Shown: positions 44,751 to 53,277, counted from the first letter of the stretch. The stretch is 64,000 nt of DNA from Elizabethkingia argenteiflava (GCF_009904105.1 NZ_JAAABJ010000518.1:31841-95840); one strand, 5' to 3'. Notes: generated by a model from the sequence alone, not told the origin. Program-made: numbers and translations.

Positions 44751-44767
44751 TATATATACATCATAAT

Positions 44768-44792
44768 AAAAACCGCCAAATAGGCGGTTTTT
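44768..44792 (+). terminator. Terminator of the sdh operon
   Basis: Arms AAAAACCGCC / GGCGGTTTTT with a 5-base loop. Confidence 0.85.
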
Positions 44793-44817
44793 GCTATTTG
44801 TAGATAAAGAATTTTTT

Positions 44818-44936
44818 TTACGCTTGTCTTAATTTTTTTAAATTAACAAGCCAGTCACCTTCGGAAGCTCTATATCCAATGGGTAGCGCCAAAACACTTT
44901 TTAGGTCTAAAGCCTGATCTAATTTTTTATTATCAA
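44818..44936 (-). pseudogene. C-terminal remnant of a nitroreductase-family oxidoreductase
   Basis: On the minus strand an open frame runs from the IS boundary to a stop: GFDNKKLDQALDLK, then SVLALPIGYRASEGDW, then LVNLKKLRQA. This is the unmistakable C-terminal tail of NfsB-like NAD(P)H nitroreductases (xxGFDxxxLDxALxL...LPLGYRxxxxDW). About five residues between LDLK and SVLALP appear to be lost compared with the family as I recall it. The other 160 or so residues are gone, cut off exactly at the inverted repeat of an IS982-family element. Confidence 0.82.
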
Positions 44937-45900
44937 AACCTGTTGTGCATTTAGAACAATTCACTTTTAACCTATTTAAACTTCTATTAAAGACAAAAAA
45001 AATTGAGGTATTGAATCATGGTAAAAGCAGTTATTTTTCAAGTTATTCTGGAGGCTAAACCCTGAAATGTTTTTGCAAAATTGATATGAAAGGAAAACTT
45101 GTCCACAGAGTTGTTAAATATTGGTTTCAATTCGTTTTTCTAATCTTTGCTTTTGTGGTTGAAAACCGGGCAAAATGCTGTTGGTTTTTACGCTTAGGCA
45201 CTGAAAGACTGATGTTGGAATGATTGAATAAATCAACCTGAAGAGTTTTGCTTATATAAGCCCTGTCTCTATTAAAAGTCTGTTTTGGAAAGTTCCCTTT
45301 ATGTGGTGCAGGTCATTTACATCAGCAGCATTTGCGGGTGAAAAATCAAACGAATGCAATATCGCAAACTGCATGAAGTTTAAAGCCAAAGTAACCTATT
45401 TTCTGTTCCGTACCATATCCAAATTCGGGCTTTATTGGTTCGGTGGAACAAATTGATGAAGGTTTTGCCTGACTGATTTTACAAATTGCAATATGGGTGG
45501 AACCCACTACAAAAATAGCTGTGTATCCTCAAAATTTACAACTTAGGGGGTCTCTCTTATTTTCTCTATGTACCATAAAAGTTTTCTTTTTCTTCTATTG
45601 TATACACTTCTTTCTATTTTATCTTCCAAATCTATTCCCGAAATACGCCTAAATAGTTGTAATTCAGAGTTAATAGACCTATATTCCGCAGTAATATTAA
45701 GAGCTACAAGCTCCAGATCAGACCATTTGGGAATCCTGATCTGCCTAGAGGAATCAATATCTGTACAGATATTGGTTAATCTTTTAAAATAATTTTGTAG
45801 TTTTTAATAAGATCGTTATTGTTAATCAACAAAATAAATGTTTTTTTTAATCAAATGAACAATCTTTTTTCTTTTTTAATTCCTAAATGCACAACAGGTT
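44937..45900 (-). mobile_element. Decayed IS982-family insertion sequence (copy A)
   Basis: The element is 964 bases long and bounded by 18-bp perfect inverted repeats, AACCTGTTGTGCATTTAG at 44937-44954 and its complement at 45883-45900. Between them lies a broken transposase on the minus strand. Size, terminal repeats and transposase all fit the IS982 family (about 1 kb). No target-site duplication can be recognised: the left flank is a nitroreductase tail and the right flank is another IS982 tail, so flanking DNA has been rearranged. Confidence 0.88.
44951..45823 (-). pseudogene. IS982-family transposase, broken (copy A)
   Basis: Pieces in order on the minus strand: NNNDLIKNYKIILK, LELVALNITAEYRSINSELQ, DLEDKIERSVYNRRKRKLL, THIAICKISQAKPSSIC, EFGYGTEQKIGYFGFKLHAV, NRDRAYISKTLQVDLFNHSN, ISLSVPKRKNQQHFARFSTT, and TMIQYLNFF near the end. 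This is the complete order of an IS982 transposase, with the DDE-domain context recognisable. Several frameshifts, in-frame stops and a short deletion around residue 100 make it non-functional. The stop codon lies inside the inverted repeat, as usual for the family. A plus-strand open frame at 45568-45792 is a shadow of it. Confidence 0.85.
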
Positions 45901-45902
45901 GG

Positions 45903-45970
45903 ATTAATAAACTAAACAATAGAAATATAAACAACTTAAAAACTCAAATTGCTTAAATGTGAACCATGCG
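45903..45970 (+). mobile_element. Tail of a second, differently oriented IS982-family element (copy B)
   Basis: Directly after the right repeat of copy A, the plus strand encodes INKLNNRNINNLKTQIA and a stop. This is the transposase C-terminus of a different IS982 subtype. It is nearly identical to the tail encoded on the minus strand at 63888-63950 (INKLNNRNINNLKTRIA). A degenerate terminal repeat (TTAAATGTGAACC...) follows. Everything upstream of it is missing, replaced by copy A. Confidence 0.78.
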
Positions 45971-46124
45971 TAGAATATTTTAATAGGAGGTATACCAAAA
46001 TCAAGTATTGTTTAGGTGAGAGAATTCAGAAGATCAACTTTTTTAAATAAGAAAATAATACATGTATGCATGAGCCATTCTAAAAAGAAAATAGCCAAGA
46101 AGTAGGTGATTAAAAAAAAAAAAC

Positions 46125-46132
46125 TATTTTTG
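46125..46132 (+). promoter_or_regulatory. Bacteroidetes -7 promoter box for the TlpA-like gene
   Basis: TATTTTTG (TAnnTTTG), 18 bases before the ATG at 46151. The 150 bases upstream of it are IS debris and AT-rich DNA. Confidence 0.6.
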
Positions 46133-46150
46133 TAACAATAAAATTTTGAG

Positions 46151-47656
46151 ATGAAAAAGCTATTATTAATAGTACTATGCGCTTTATTTATAGTGTCTTG
46201 TTCAAATAAGAAAACAGTTGTTATTTCTGGTAAAGTAGTGGGGGGATCTCCATTAGAACGAATTGAAATTATAGATATATCAGGCGTAGCCACGCTACCT
46301 TTTACCAATTTTGGTGTAGATGCTCAAGGCAACTTTTCGGATACTCTCCAGATTCCCAAAAACGGAGTGTATGCTTTATCTTATGGAGGGCGTTATGGAC
46401 TGATTTATTTGAAGGGAGGAGAACCCTTAAGATTATCCGGAAATGCAGGAGCAGGTTTCCCTTCAGAATTCACAGTAGAGGGAGCATCTAAAAACAACCT
46501 GTTTCTAAAAAAAACACAGGAGTCTGTTACTAATTATTTTTCCAAAATAGACCAAGGGATTATTACCCAGGAGGAACCTAAGACTTTGGTACAGTTAAGA
46601 AAATTCAGAACAGATTTAAATAGCCAAATAGATCAGATCGCCAAGTCTACAGGTGCCGACCCTGATTTAGTGAAATGGAAGAAAGGAGAATTGGATGTAA
46701 ATTTGTTGATGTTTTCTGGGCAGTATGAAATGATGCACGGAGAGCTCGTTCATCAGCCTAAATTTAAAGTCTCAAAGGCTTTTAAAGATTACCAAAAAGA
46801 ATTGAAAGGTGATGAAGATCATATGATTAAGACCTATGCAGCATACCGGAATTATCTATTAAGTGGTTTAGGGCAAGATTTTCAAGCCTATTCAGAGAAA
46901 AATAAAAAAGAGGGAACAAGTACTACAGAACTTTTTATCAACTATATCAAAACTAAAAAAGAATACTCACAAATGGTTAAGGATTATTTAATTTCCTTTG
47001 TTGCCACGAGTGTAGACTTAACACCAAATCAGCCAGTATCAGAAAAGTTAAGCAAGCTTTTGGATGATAATATTAAAAATACGGAGATAAAATCCGAATT
47101 AAAAAAAGTGGAAAAAGCCATTTATGGACTAAAGGAGGGAAGTGATGCTCCTTCGGTAAGCTATCTAGACCTTAACGGCAAAAAAGTCTCAACCTCTTCC
47201 TTTAAGGGCAAACCTACTTTGTTGATGTTTTATGCTTCTTGGAATCCATATGTTACACAAGCTGTACCTATGCTTAAAGATATCGTTAATACTTATAAGA
47301 CTAAAGTCAATATTGTATGTATAGGGATGGATGATACTATGGCACAATTTAAAAATGCAGCAACATCACTTTTAAAAGAGATAGATTGTCAAAAATTATA
47401 TGCGAAAGGCGGTTTAAAGTCCGAGATCGCTCAAAAATATGCCATTTATGGCTTTAAATTACCGAGTTTCATGATTTTAGATAAAGACGGAAAGATAAGC
47501 AGTAGAACATTTTTAGACCCTACAGATCCGAGCTTTAAAACATCTCTGGATAAAGTTTCAGGAATCACAACCCAGCAGCTATCTCCCCAGGGGCAGGCAG
47601 GATTACAAGCGGGATCTACTGTGCAAAATGTAAAAGAAGAAGCTAAGGCTAAATAA
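46151..47656 (+). CDS. TlpA/thioredoxin-like lipoprotein lacking the CxxC motif
   Basis: A 501-residue exported protein. A lipoprotein signal has its Cys at about residue 17 (LFIVSCSNKK). A DUF4369-like N-terminal beta domain spans about 22-110, a helical linker about 115-325, and a TlpA/AhpC-type thioredoxin fold about 330-470. Where TlpA proteins have WCxxC, this one reads YASWNPYVTQAVPML (residues 362-376): both catalytic cysteines are absent. The only other cysteines are in VNIVCIGMDD and EIDCQKLY. A classical disulfide reductase function is therefore unlikely. It is the first gene of a probable operon with rlmD. Confidence 0.83.
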   Translation: MKKLLLIVLCALFIVSCSNKKTVVISGKVVGGSPLERIEIIDISGVATLPFTNFGVDAQGNFSDTLQIPKNGVYALSYGGRYGLIYLKGGEPLRLSGNAGAGFPSEFTVEGASKNNLFLKKTQESVTNYFSKIDQGIITQEEPKTLVQLRKFRTDLNSQIDQIAKSTGADPDLVKWKKGELDVNLLMFSGQYEMMHGELVHQPKFKVSKAFKDYQKELKGDEDHMIKTYAAYRNYLLSGLGQDFQAYSEKNKKEGTSTTELFINYIKTKKEYSQMVKDYLISFVATSVDLTPNQPVSEKLSKLLDDNIKNTEIKSELKKVEKAIYGLKEGSDAPSVSYLDLNGKKVSTSSFKGKPTLLMFYASWNPYVTQAVPMLKDIVNTYKTKVNIVCIGMDDTMAQFKNAATSLLKEIDCQKLYAKGGLKSEIAQKYAIYGFKLPSFMILDKDGKISSRTFLDPTDPSFKTSLDKVSGITTQQLSPQGQAGLQAGSTVQNVKEEAKAK

Positions 47657-47662
47657 TAGGAG

Positions 47663-49075
47663 ATGCAGAAGAAAAAGAAAAATCAAATTCTTGAAAATAT
47701 TAGACTCCTTTCAGCCGGTGCGAAAGGAGTTTCTGTTGGTAAAACAGAGGATGGTAAAACCATTTTGATAAGTGGAGCTGTACCCGGTGACACGGTGAAT
47801 GCTCGTGTTAAAAAAACGAAAAAAAATTATATTGAAGCAGAATCTATAGAGTTAGTTGAAAAATCTCCCTACAGGGTAGAGCCTCAGTGTATGCATTTTA
47901 GTGTATGTGGGGGCTGTAAATGGCAAAATCTGAGCTATGAAAAACAATTGGAGTTTAAGCAGGATGAAGTGGTAAACAATATTCGTAGGATAGGGGGAGT
48001 AGTAGACTTTGAAATTTCACCTATTCTAGGATCAGAGGAGCGCTATTTTTATCGAAATAAAATGGAATTCTCTTTTTCTAATGCCAGATGGCTTACACTA
48101 GAAGAGGTTAACTCTACCGAGGAAATTTCAGACAGAAATGCATTAGGCTTTCATATTCCGGGACAATGGAGTAAAATATTAGACCTAAAAGAATGTTTTT
48201 TACAAGAAGCACCTTCCAATGATATCCGCCTTGCTATAAAACATTACGCAGAAGAAAACCGACTTTCATTTTTTGATGTTCGGCATCAGGAAGGCTTTCT
48301 TCGAACCCTCATGATGCGTCAGAATTCCAGAGGTGAATGGATGGTATTGCTACAACTTTTTGAAGAGAATGAGGTGCAGCGGGTGCAACTTCTGGATTTC
48401 TTACTCCAGCGTTTTCCAAAGATTAGTACTTTACTTTACGCCATTAACCCGAAGGGGAATGATAGTTTGTATGATTTGGATATTCATACTTACTATGGGG
48501 AAGGATTTCTATATGAAGAAATGGATGGATTAAAATTTAAAATAGGGCCAAAATCCTTTTTCCAGACCAATTATAAACAGGCGCTAGAGCTCTATCGTAA
48601 AACTTTGGAATTTGCAGATTTAAAAGGTGATGAAGTGGTGTATGATCTCTATACCGGAACAGGAACCATCGCTCAATATGTGGCTAGAAATGCCAAGCAG
48701 GTGATAGGCATAGAGGCCGTGCAAGAAGCTATAGATGCCGCTAAAGAACATGCTGCATTGAATGGATTAGCCAATTGTACTTTTTATTGTGGGGATATGA
48801 AGGATATTTTTAATCAAGACTTTCTTAAATCTCATCCTAAAGCCGATGTCTTAATAACAGACCCTCCACGAGATGGTATGCACCCTAAGGTGGTGGAGCA
48901 AATTTTAAATTTATCCCCCAAAAAAATTGTATATGTAAGTTGTAATTCTGCAACACAGGCTAGAGATTTGGCTATGTTAAAAGAACATTATAATTTAGTC
49001 AGGATTTTGCCTGTGGATATGTTTCCACAAACCCACCATGTGGAGAATATAGCATTACTTATTAAAAAGTCATGA
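47663..49075 (+). CDS. rlmD: 23S rRNA (uracil-C5)-methyltransferase, RlmD/RumA type
   Basis: A 470-residue enzyme that methylates C5 of a 23S rRNA uridine (U1939 in E. coli). The N-terminal TRAM domain is at about 10-70. The iron-sulfur cluster cysteines are in PQCMHFSVCGGCKWQ, with the fourth in DLKECFLQ. The SAM site is VYDLYTGTGTIAQYVA. The motif TDPPRDGMHP and the catalytic cysteine in VYVSCNSATQARD follow. It lies 6 bases after the TlpA-like gene and overlaps the next gene by ATGA. Confidence 0.9.
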   Translation: MQKKKKNQILENIRLLSAGAKGVSVGKTEDGKTILISGAVPGDTVNARVKKTKKNYIEAESIELVEKSPYRVEPQCMHFSVCGGCKWQNLSYEKQLEFKQDEVVNNIRRIGGVVDFEISPILGSEERYFYRNKMEFSFSNARWLTLEEVNSTEEISDRNALGFHIPGQWSKILDLKECFLQEAPSNDIRLAIKHYAEENRLSFFDVRHQEGFLRTLMMRQNSRGEWMVLLQLFEENEVQRVQLLDFLLQRFPKISTLLYAINPKGNDSLYDLDIHTYYGEGFLYEEMDGLKFKIGPKSFFQTNYKQALELYRKTLEFADLKGDEVVYDLYTGTGTIAQYVARNAKQVIGIEAVQEAIDAAKEHAALNGLANCTFYCGDMKDIFNQDFLKSHPKADVLITDPPRDGMHPKVVEQILNLSPKKIVYVSCNSATQARDLAMLKEHYNLVRILPVDMFPQTHHVENIALLIKKS

Positions 49076-49551
49076 AGTATTTAAAAATCATATTTTGTAT
49101 TCTTCCCTTTCTACTGCTGTTTTTTGCTTGTAGCCAGGAAGATGATATCTGCACTGAAGGAGGCTCGCCGCGAATGAAAGTAAAATTCAAAAAAGAAGGA
49201 AAGCTTTATACAGTCGATAGTCTCAGTATAGGTATAATATCCGATCATAAGATCCTGAAAGTATTAGATAATGTAAAGGATGTAGATTCTGTCTATATCC
49301 CTTTGAAGGTGAATGGTGAAGGGTATACCGATATTTTGGTGCAGAGCAATCTCAGTGTAAAAGATAATTATTCGGAAATCAGGGTAAAGTATGATGAGAA
49401 ATCCGAATATGTATCTCCGGGTTGTGGAATTCGTAAATTATATGATCACCTTTCAGCCATTATCAGGAAGCCGCAGGAGGTGAAGAGTATAGAAGTTAAT
49501 GCTAATCAGATTCATGATGAAAACAAGACTGTTCTTTACCTTAATTTTTAG
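49072..49551 (+). CDS. DUF6452 family lipoprotein
   Basis: A 159-residue exported protein. A lipoprotein signal ends LLFFACSQEDDIC (lipidated Cys at about 20). The mature domain is beta-rich (MKVKFKKEGKLYTVDSLSIGI..., DSVYIPLKVNGEGYTDILVQ) with a conserved YVSPGCGIRKLY segment near the end. It matches what I know of the DUF6452 family of Flavobacteriia; function unknown. It is translationally coupled to rlmD upstream and overlaps the DUF6048 gene downstream, so the three are made from one message. Confidence 0.75.
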   Translation: MKYLKIIFCILPFLLLFFACSQEDDICTEGGSPRMKVKFKKEGKLYTVDSLSIGIISDHKILKVLDNVKDVDSVYIPLKVNGEGYTDILVQSNLSVKDNYSEIRVKYDEKSEYVSPGCGIRKLYDHLSAIIRKPQEVKSIEVNANQIHDENKTVLYLNF

Positions 49552-50191
49552 TTTTATTGTTCTTCTTTTCCCAGCACAGAAAAAAAAAACAATAAAAGAT
49601 TCCTCTGCCACCACCGATAAAGAAGTCTATCATTCCCATATAATGGTGGGAATAGATGTATTAAATTTAGGATTAATGGCATTTACGGAGGATAGAAGGC
49701 TACAGGGTTTTGTATCCATGCATATCCATCCAAAACTTTATGCATTAGCAGATGTAGGCTATGAAAAGAACCGATATAATAAGAATGGATATAATGTTTT
49801 GGCAAACGGTTTTTTTATTAAGGCAGGGAGTGTGTATATGCTAAGCTCTGATTCTCATTTTTTAGAAAATGGATTTTATGCTGGAGGTAAAGTAGCGGCC
49901 TCTTTTTACCAGCAGGACATAAAGTCGATCCCTATAAGAGGATTTCAGGGTTATGATTCTTTTGAGTCCTTTCCCAAATCATCTCAGTCCAGTTATTGGC
50001 TTGAAGGGGCCGTAGGGGGCCGCGTATCGCTGTTGAGCTCTCGTTTCTTCATCGATTTACAACTTCAACCCAAATATATGATTTATACTACCAAACAAGA
50101 GAAGATAGAGCCCATGGCAGTACCAGGGTTTGGTACAAATTCTAATAAATTTAAACTAGGTATTTCTTGGAATCTTGCCTACTGGTTCTGA
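49517..50191 (+). CDS. DUF6048 family outer-membrane-like protein
   Basis: A protein of about 224 residues with a signal peptide (MKTRLFFTLIFSFIVLLFPAQ). It is followed by alternating hydrophobic/aromatic strands (VGIDVLNLGLMAF, HPKLYALADVGYEKNRYN, FYAGGKVAASFYQQ, RFFIDLQLQPKYMIY) and ends in an aromatic residue (SWNLAYWF). That pattern is an outer-membrane beta-barrel of 8-10 strands and fits the DUF6048 family. ATG 49517 (or the adjacent 49514) gives the proper signal; the frame opens slightly earlier. It overlaps the DUF6452 gene by 35 bases, so the lipoprotein and barrel probably work together. Confidence 0.75.
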   Translation: MKTRLFFTLIFSFIVLLFPAQKKKTIKDSSATTDKEVYHSHIMVGIDVLNLGLMAFTEDRRLQGFVSMHIHPKLYALADVGYEKNRYNKNGYNVLANGFFIKAGSVYMLSSDSHFLENGFYAGGKVAASFYQQDIKSIPIRGFQGYDSFESFPKSSQSSYWLEGAVGGRVSLLSSRFFIDLQLQPKYMIYTTKQEKIEPMAVPGFGTNSNKFKLGISWNLAYWF

Positions 50192-50533
50192 TATAAACAT
50201 CAATAGGGTTTATGGATCCGATGCCCCTCTAAAGACAGTATATTGAAGGATGCTAGAAGGCAGTTGCTTAGAATAAAATAAGTTCAGATCTTACTTAGAC
50301 GAGTAACTAAGACTCTAGTTAAGAGAATAAGTACTTTATTTTTTCATTTCCTACAAGTTGTTTTATTGTGGTAGTAAGAATAAAATAGTATTTACTCCTT
50401 ATATTAGGGTAGAAGATATCGTTTTAAAGCGTAAGAAGATATTCAAGGATGGGATTGTTAAATTTCCATTCACCCTATAAAAGCCCCCGTAGAATAAACT
50501 TGAGGGCTATGTTGTAAACATCAGCCAGATGCC
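50192..50533. other. Intergenic region with a possible gene remnant
   Basis: No intact gene is present. The plus strand is open from 50388 to a stop at 50480 and encodes a polar segment with RVEDIVLKRKKIFKDG near its end; it has no start codon. It looks like the last 30 codons of a lost gene, but I do not recognise the family. A weak hairpin (AGCCCCC / GAGGGCT) at about 50482-50508 may terminate coaE. Confidence 0.35.
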
Positions 50534-51136
50534 TTAGCTGGTTTTGGTGCTGTATAGTAAATCTTCTATCACTTTTTGGGTCGAAAGCTGTAAGTGATGT
50601 AGGTCTTTGTTGTTTTCGATAACATAGTCTGCAAGCTTAATTTTTTTTTGTTCCGGCATTTGTTGATGGATAATTTCTTCTACTTGGCGATAGGTTTTAC
50701 GATCCCTATCCATTACACGTTTAATGCGACGGCACTCATCTGCTGTTATCAGGACGCTTTTATAGCAATGAGTATTTAGCTTAAGCTCAAAAAGTAGGGC
50801 TGTTTCTTTAAAAATAATCTCCTGACTCTGTTTTTGTACCCATTCTTGGAAATCCACATTAACTGCTGGATGGATGATAGCGTTTAGTTGTTTAAGTAAT
50901 TCGGTATGCATGAACACTTGATGGGAGACGTACGTTCTATTGTAGTTTCCATTTTCATCATAAGCTTGATCTCCCAGCAGCTGGAGGATTTTCTTTTTTA
51001 GGGGCTCCTCTTTATTGACGAGATCTTTTGCTTTGGCATCGGAGTTGTAAACAGGGTATCCCATTTCTTCTATAAAATGAGATACGGTCGTTTTTCCCGA
51101 ACCTATGCCTCCGGTTAATCCGATAATCTTTTGCAT
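50534..51136 (-). CDS. coaE: Dephospho-CoA kinase
   Basis: CoaE phosphorylates the 3'-hydroxyl of dephospho-CoA, the last step of coenzyme A synthesis. The 200-residue P-loop kinase has GLTGGIGSGKTTVS at residues 6-19, the substrate-binding VYNSDAKAKDLV segment, and the lid region RDRKTYRQVEEIIHQQMPEQKK. Length and motif order are those of bacterial CoaE. It starts 3 bases after the metallo-hydrolase stop on the same strand. Confidence 0.95.
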   Translation of the reverse strand: MQKIIGLTGGIGSGKTTVSHFIEEMGYPVYNSDAKAKDLVNKEEPLKKKILQLLGDQAYDENGNYNRTYVSHQVFMHTELLKQLNAIIHPAVNVDFQEWVQKQSQEIIFKETALLFELKLNTHCYKSVLITADECRRIKRVMDRDRKTYRQVEEIIHQQMPEQKKIKLADYVIENNKDLHHLQLSTQKVIEDLLYSTKTS

Positions 51137-51139
51137 AAT

Positions 51140-52006
51140 CTAGTAACCAAATACATCGTTGAATTGATAAACGTCATTTAAGCGAGGGCCTTTTTCTGTC
51201 ATTTTCAGAGTCGCCAGTTCATGATGAGCATCATGTTCAAAGAATAAAATATACTCGTTGTCGATCGCTTGTTTGAGAAATTTTTCTTTTTCCGAAAGTG
51301 TCAACAGGGGGCGCGTATCATATCCTAGAGTGTAAATAAGAGGTATATGCCCTATGGTAGGGATAAGGTCGGCGACGAAAACAATAGTTTTATCCTGATA
51401 TTTGATTACCGGCAGCATTTGCTTTTCTGTATGTCCGTCTACAAAGAGAATATCCATTTTTAGATCTGGGGCAAAACTATAATTTCCGGTAGAGGGCAGG
51501 GGTAAAAAGTTGAGCTGTCCACTTTCTTGAATAGGGAGAATATTTTCCTTCAAAAAGCTGGCTTTTTCTCTGGGATTAGGCTCTATCGCCCACTGCCAGT
51601 GTTTTTCATTACTCCAGTAGCGAGCGTTCTTAAAAGAAGTACGATAGCCGTTCTTATCCTGATTCCATTCCACAGCTCCACCGCAGTGGTCTAGGTGTAG
51701 ATGGGTGAGAAAAACATCGGTAATATCATCTTTTATAAAACCATATTTCGCCAACGATTTCTCCAGAGTAGTCTCTCCCCAGAGTTCGTAATAACTAAAA
51801 AACTTTTCACTTTGTTTATGACCAATACCGTTGTCGATAAGGATGAGGTTCTTGCCGTCTTCAATAAGTAAACAGCGCATACTCAGGTCAATGAGGTTTC
51901 TATGATCTGCTGGATTTGTTTTCTCCCAAATAGATTTCGGAACAATGCCGAACATGGCACCTCCATCTAATTTAAAATTTCCAGTTTCTATAGGATATAA
52001 TTTCAT
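51140..52006 (-). CDS. MBL-fold metallo-hydrolase
   Basis: A 288-residue metallo-beta-lactamase-fold hydrolase. The metal motif HxHxDH is FLTHLHLDHCGGAVEW (about residues 97-112). Further ligands are in FVDGHTEKQM and FFEHDAHHE. No signal peptide is present, so it is cytoplasmic. The fold covers lactonases, glyoxalase II-like and other enzymes, and the overall layout (ETGNFKLDGGAMFG N-terminus) resembles quorum-quenching-lactonase-like and ribonuclease-unrelated members. No specific substrate can be claimed. Operon with coaE. Confidence 0.8.
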   Translation of the reverse strand: MKLYPIETGNFKLDGGAMFGIVPKSIWEKTNPADHRNLIDLSMRCLLIEDGKNLILIDNGIGHKQSEKFFSYYELWGETTLEKSLAKYGFIKDDITDVFLTHLHLDHCGGAVEWNQDKNGYRTSFKNARYWSNEKHWQWAIEPNPREKASFLKENILPIQESGQLNFLPLPSTGNYSFAPDLKMDILFVDGHTEKQMLPVIKYQDKTIVFVADLIPTIGHIPLIYTLGYDTRPLLTLSEKEKFLKQAIDNEYILFFEHDAHHELATLKMTEKGPRLNDVYQFNDVFGY

Positions 52007-52227
52007 AAATAATATTTTGTGTTAATGTTATAAATCGTCAGTGTTATTATTGTAGAAGGCTGCGCTGCTTAGGCTATGAGTTTTATCTGTAGCATAATAT
52101 TTTAACATAATTTATTAAAAACAAAAGAAAATTCCAATTCCGTAGGGAAACTGGATTTCTCAAAAAAGTTAAATTTTTAGAGAGATTATACAATTAATTA
52201 GTACTCCATGGTGTGGTATATCTCTTT

Positions 52228-53250
52228 TTAGAAAAGTTCGTCCAGTTTTTTGGGTTGGGCCATATTTAGGTGTACATAAGTTTTTTCAGTCACTTCGCGG
52301 CCTCGAGGTGTACGAATAATAAAGCCTTCTTGAATCAGAAAAGGCTCGTATACCTCTTCCAGTGTTTCTGGATTTTCCCCTATGGAAGTTGCTAGAGCAT
52401 TAATTCCTACGGGGCGGGCTTTAAAATTTTCAATCATGGTTATGAGAATTTTATTATCCATTTCATCAAGACCGTATTCGTCGACCTTTAAAGCATTCAG
52501 AGCAAATTTAGTGATTTCAATTTCGATAGTTCCATTTCCTTTTATGTCTGCAAAATCCCGTACCCGTCTTAATAGGGCATTTGCTATCCTGGGAGTTCCT
52601 CGGCTTCTGCGTGCAATTTCAATAGCGGCATTTTCATAAATTTTCACCCCCATAACCCGGGCGCTCCGTTGAATAATAGTTGAGAGTAATTCTATATTGT
52701 AATATTCCAACCTTGACTGAATTCCAAATCTTGCCAGCAAAGGTTTAGTCAGCATGCCCGAGCGAGTGGTAGCCCCCACTAAAGTAAATGGATTAAGGCT
52801 AATCTGAACTGACCGCGCATTGGGACCTGTTTCCAACATAATATCAATTTTAAAATCCTCCATTGCGGAGTAGAGATATTCTTCTACTACTGGAGATAGA
52901 CGGTGAATTTCGTCTATAAATAAAACGTCGTTCTCTTCCAAGTTGGTAAGAAGCCCTGCAAGATTGGCGGGTTTATCTATAACCGGACCAGAGGTGAGTT
53001 TACAATTAACCCCAAGTTCATTCGCAATAATATGAGCTAAGGTGGTTTTTCCTAATCCTGGAGGGCCATGTAATAGAACGTGATCTAAAGAGCTATCTCG
53101 AGATTTTGCAGCGGCCACAAAAACTTCTAAATTTTCCAAAGTTTGACGTTGCCCAGCGAAATCTTTAAAACTTTGTGGGCGTATATGTTCTTCCTGATAT
53201 AGTTCATCATCAGAAAAGTTCTCTTTATCAGGGCGAAGGAAATTAGGCAT
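52228..53250 (-). CDS. ruvB: Holliday junction branch migration ATPase RuvB
   Basis: A 340-residue AAA+ motor of the RuvABC resolvasome. The N-terminus reads RPQSFKDFAGQ. Walker A is GPPGLGKTTLAH (residues 62-73), Walker B/sensor is FIDEIHRLSPVVEEYLYSAMEDF, and sensor 1 is LVGATTRSGML. The C-terminal winged-helix domain carries GLDEMDNKIL and GFIIRTPRGREVTEKTYVHL. It is a complete RuvB. It has its own promoter and stands apart from ruvA/ruvC. Confidence 0.96.
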   Translation of the reverse strand: MPNFLRPDKENFSDDELYQEEHIRPQSFKDFAGQRQTLENLEVFVAAAKSRDSSLDHVLLHGPPGLGKTTLAHIIANELGVNCKLTSGPVIDKPANLAGLLTNLEENDVLFIDEIHRLSPVVEEYLYSAMEDFKIDIMLETGPNARSVQISLNPFTLVGATTRSGMLTKPLLARFGIQSRLEYYNIELLSTIIQRSARVMGVKIYENAAIEIARRSRGTPRIANALLRRVRDFADIKGNGTIEIEITKFALNALKVDEYGLDEMDNKILITMIENFKARPVGINALATSIGENPETLEEVYEPFLIQEGFIIRTPRGREVTEKTYVHLNMAQPKKLDELF

Positions 53251-53269
53251 AACTGGACTTGTATGAACC

Positions 53270-53277
53270 CAAATTTA
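53270..53277 (-). promoter_or_regulatory. Bacteroidetes -7 promoter box for ruvB
   Basis: The minus strand reads TAAATTTG (TAnnTTTG), 20 bases before the ruvB start. Confidence 0.6.

Noticed and set aside
45568..45792. Plus-strand open frame of 74 codons inside the IS remnant
   Set aside because: It is the antisense of the IS982 transposase N-terminal region on the minus strand; it has no recognisable content or promoter.
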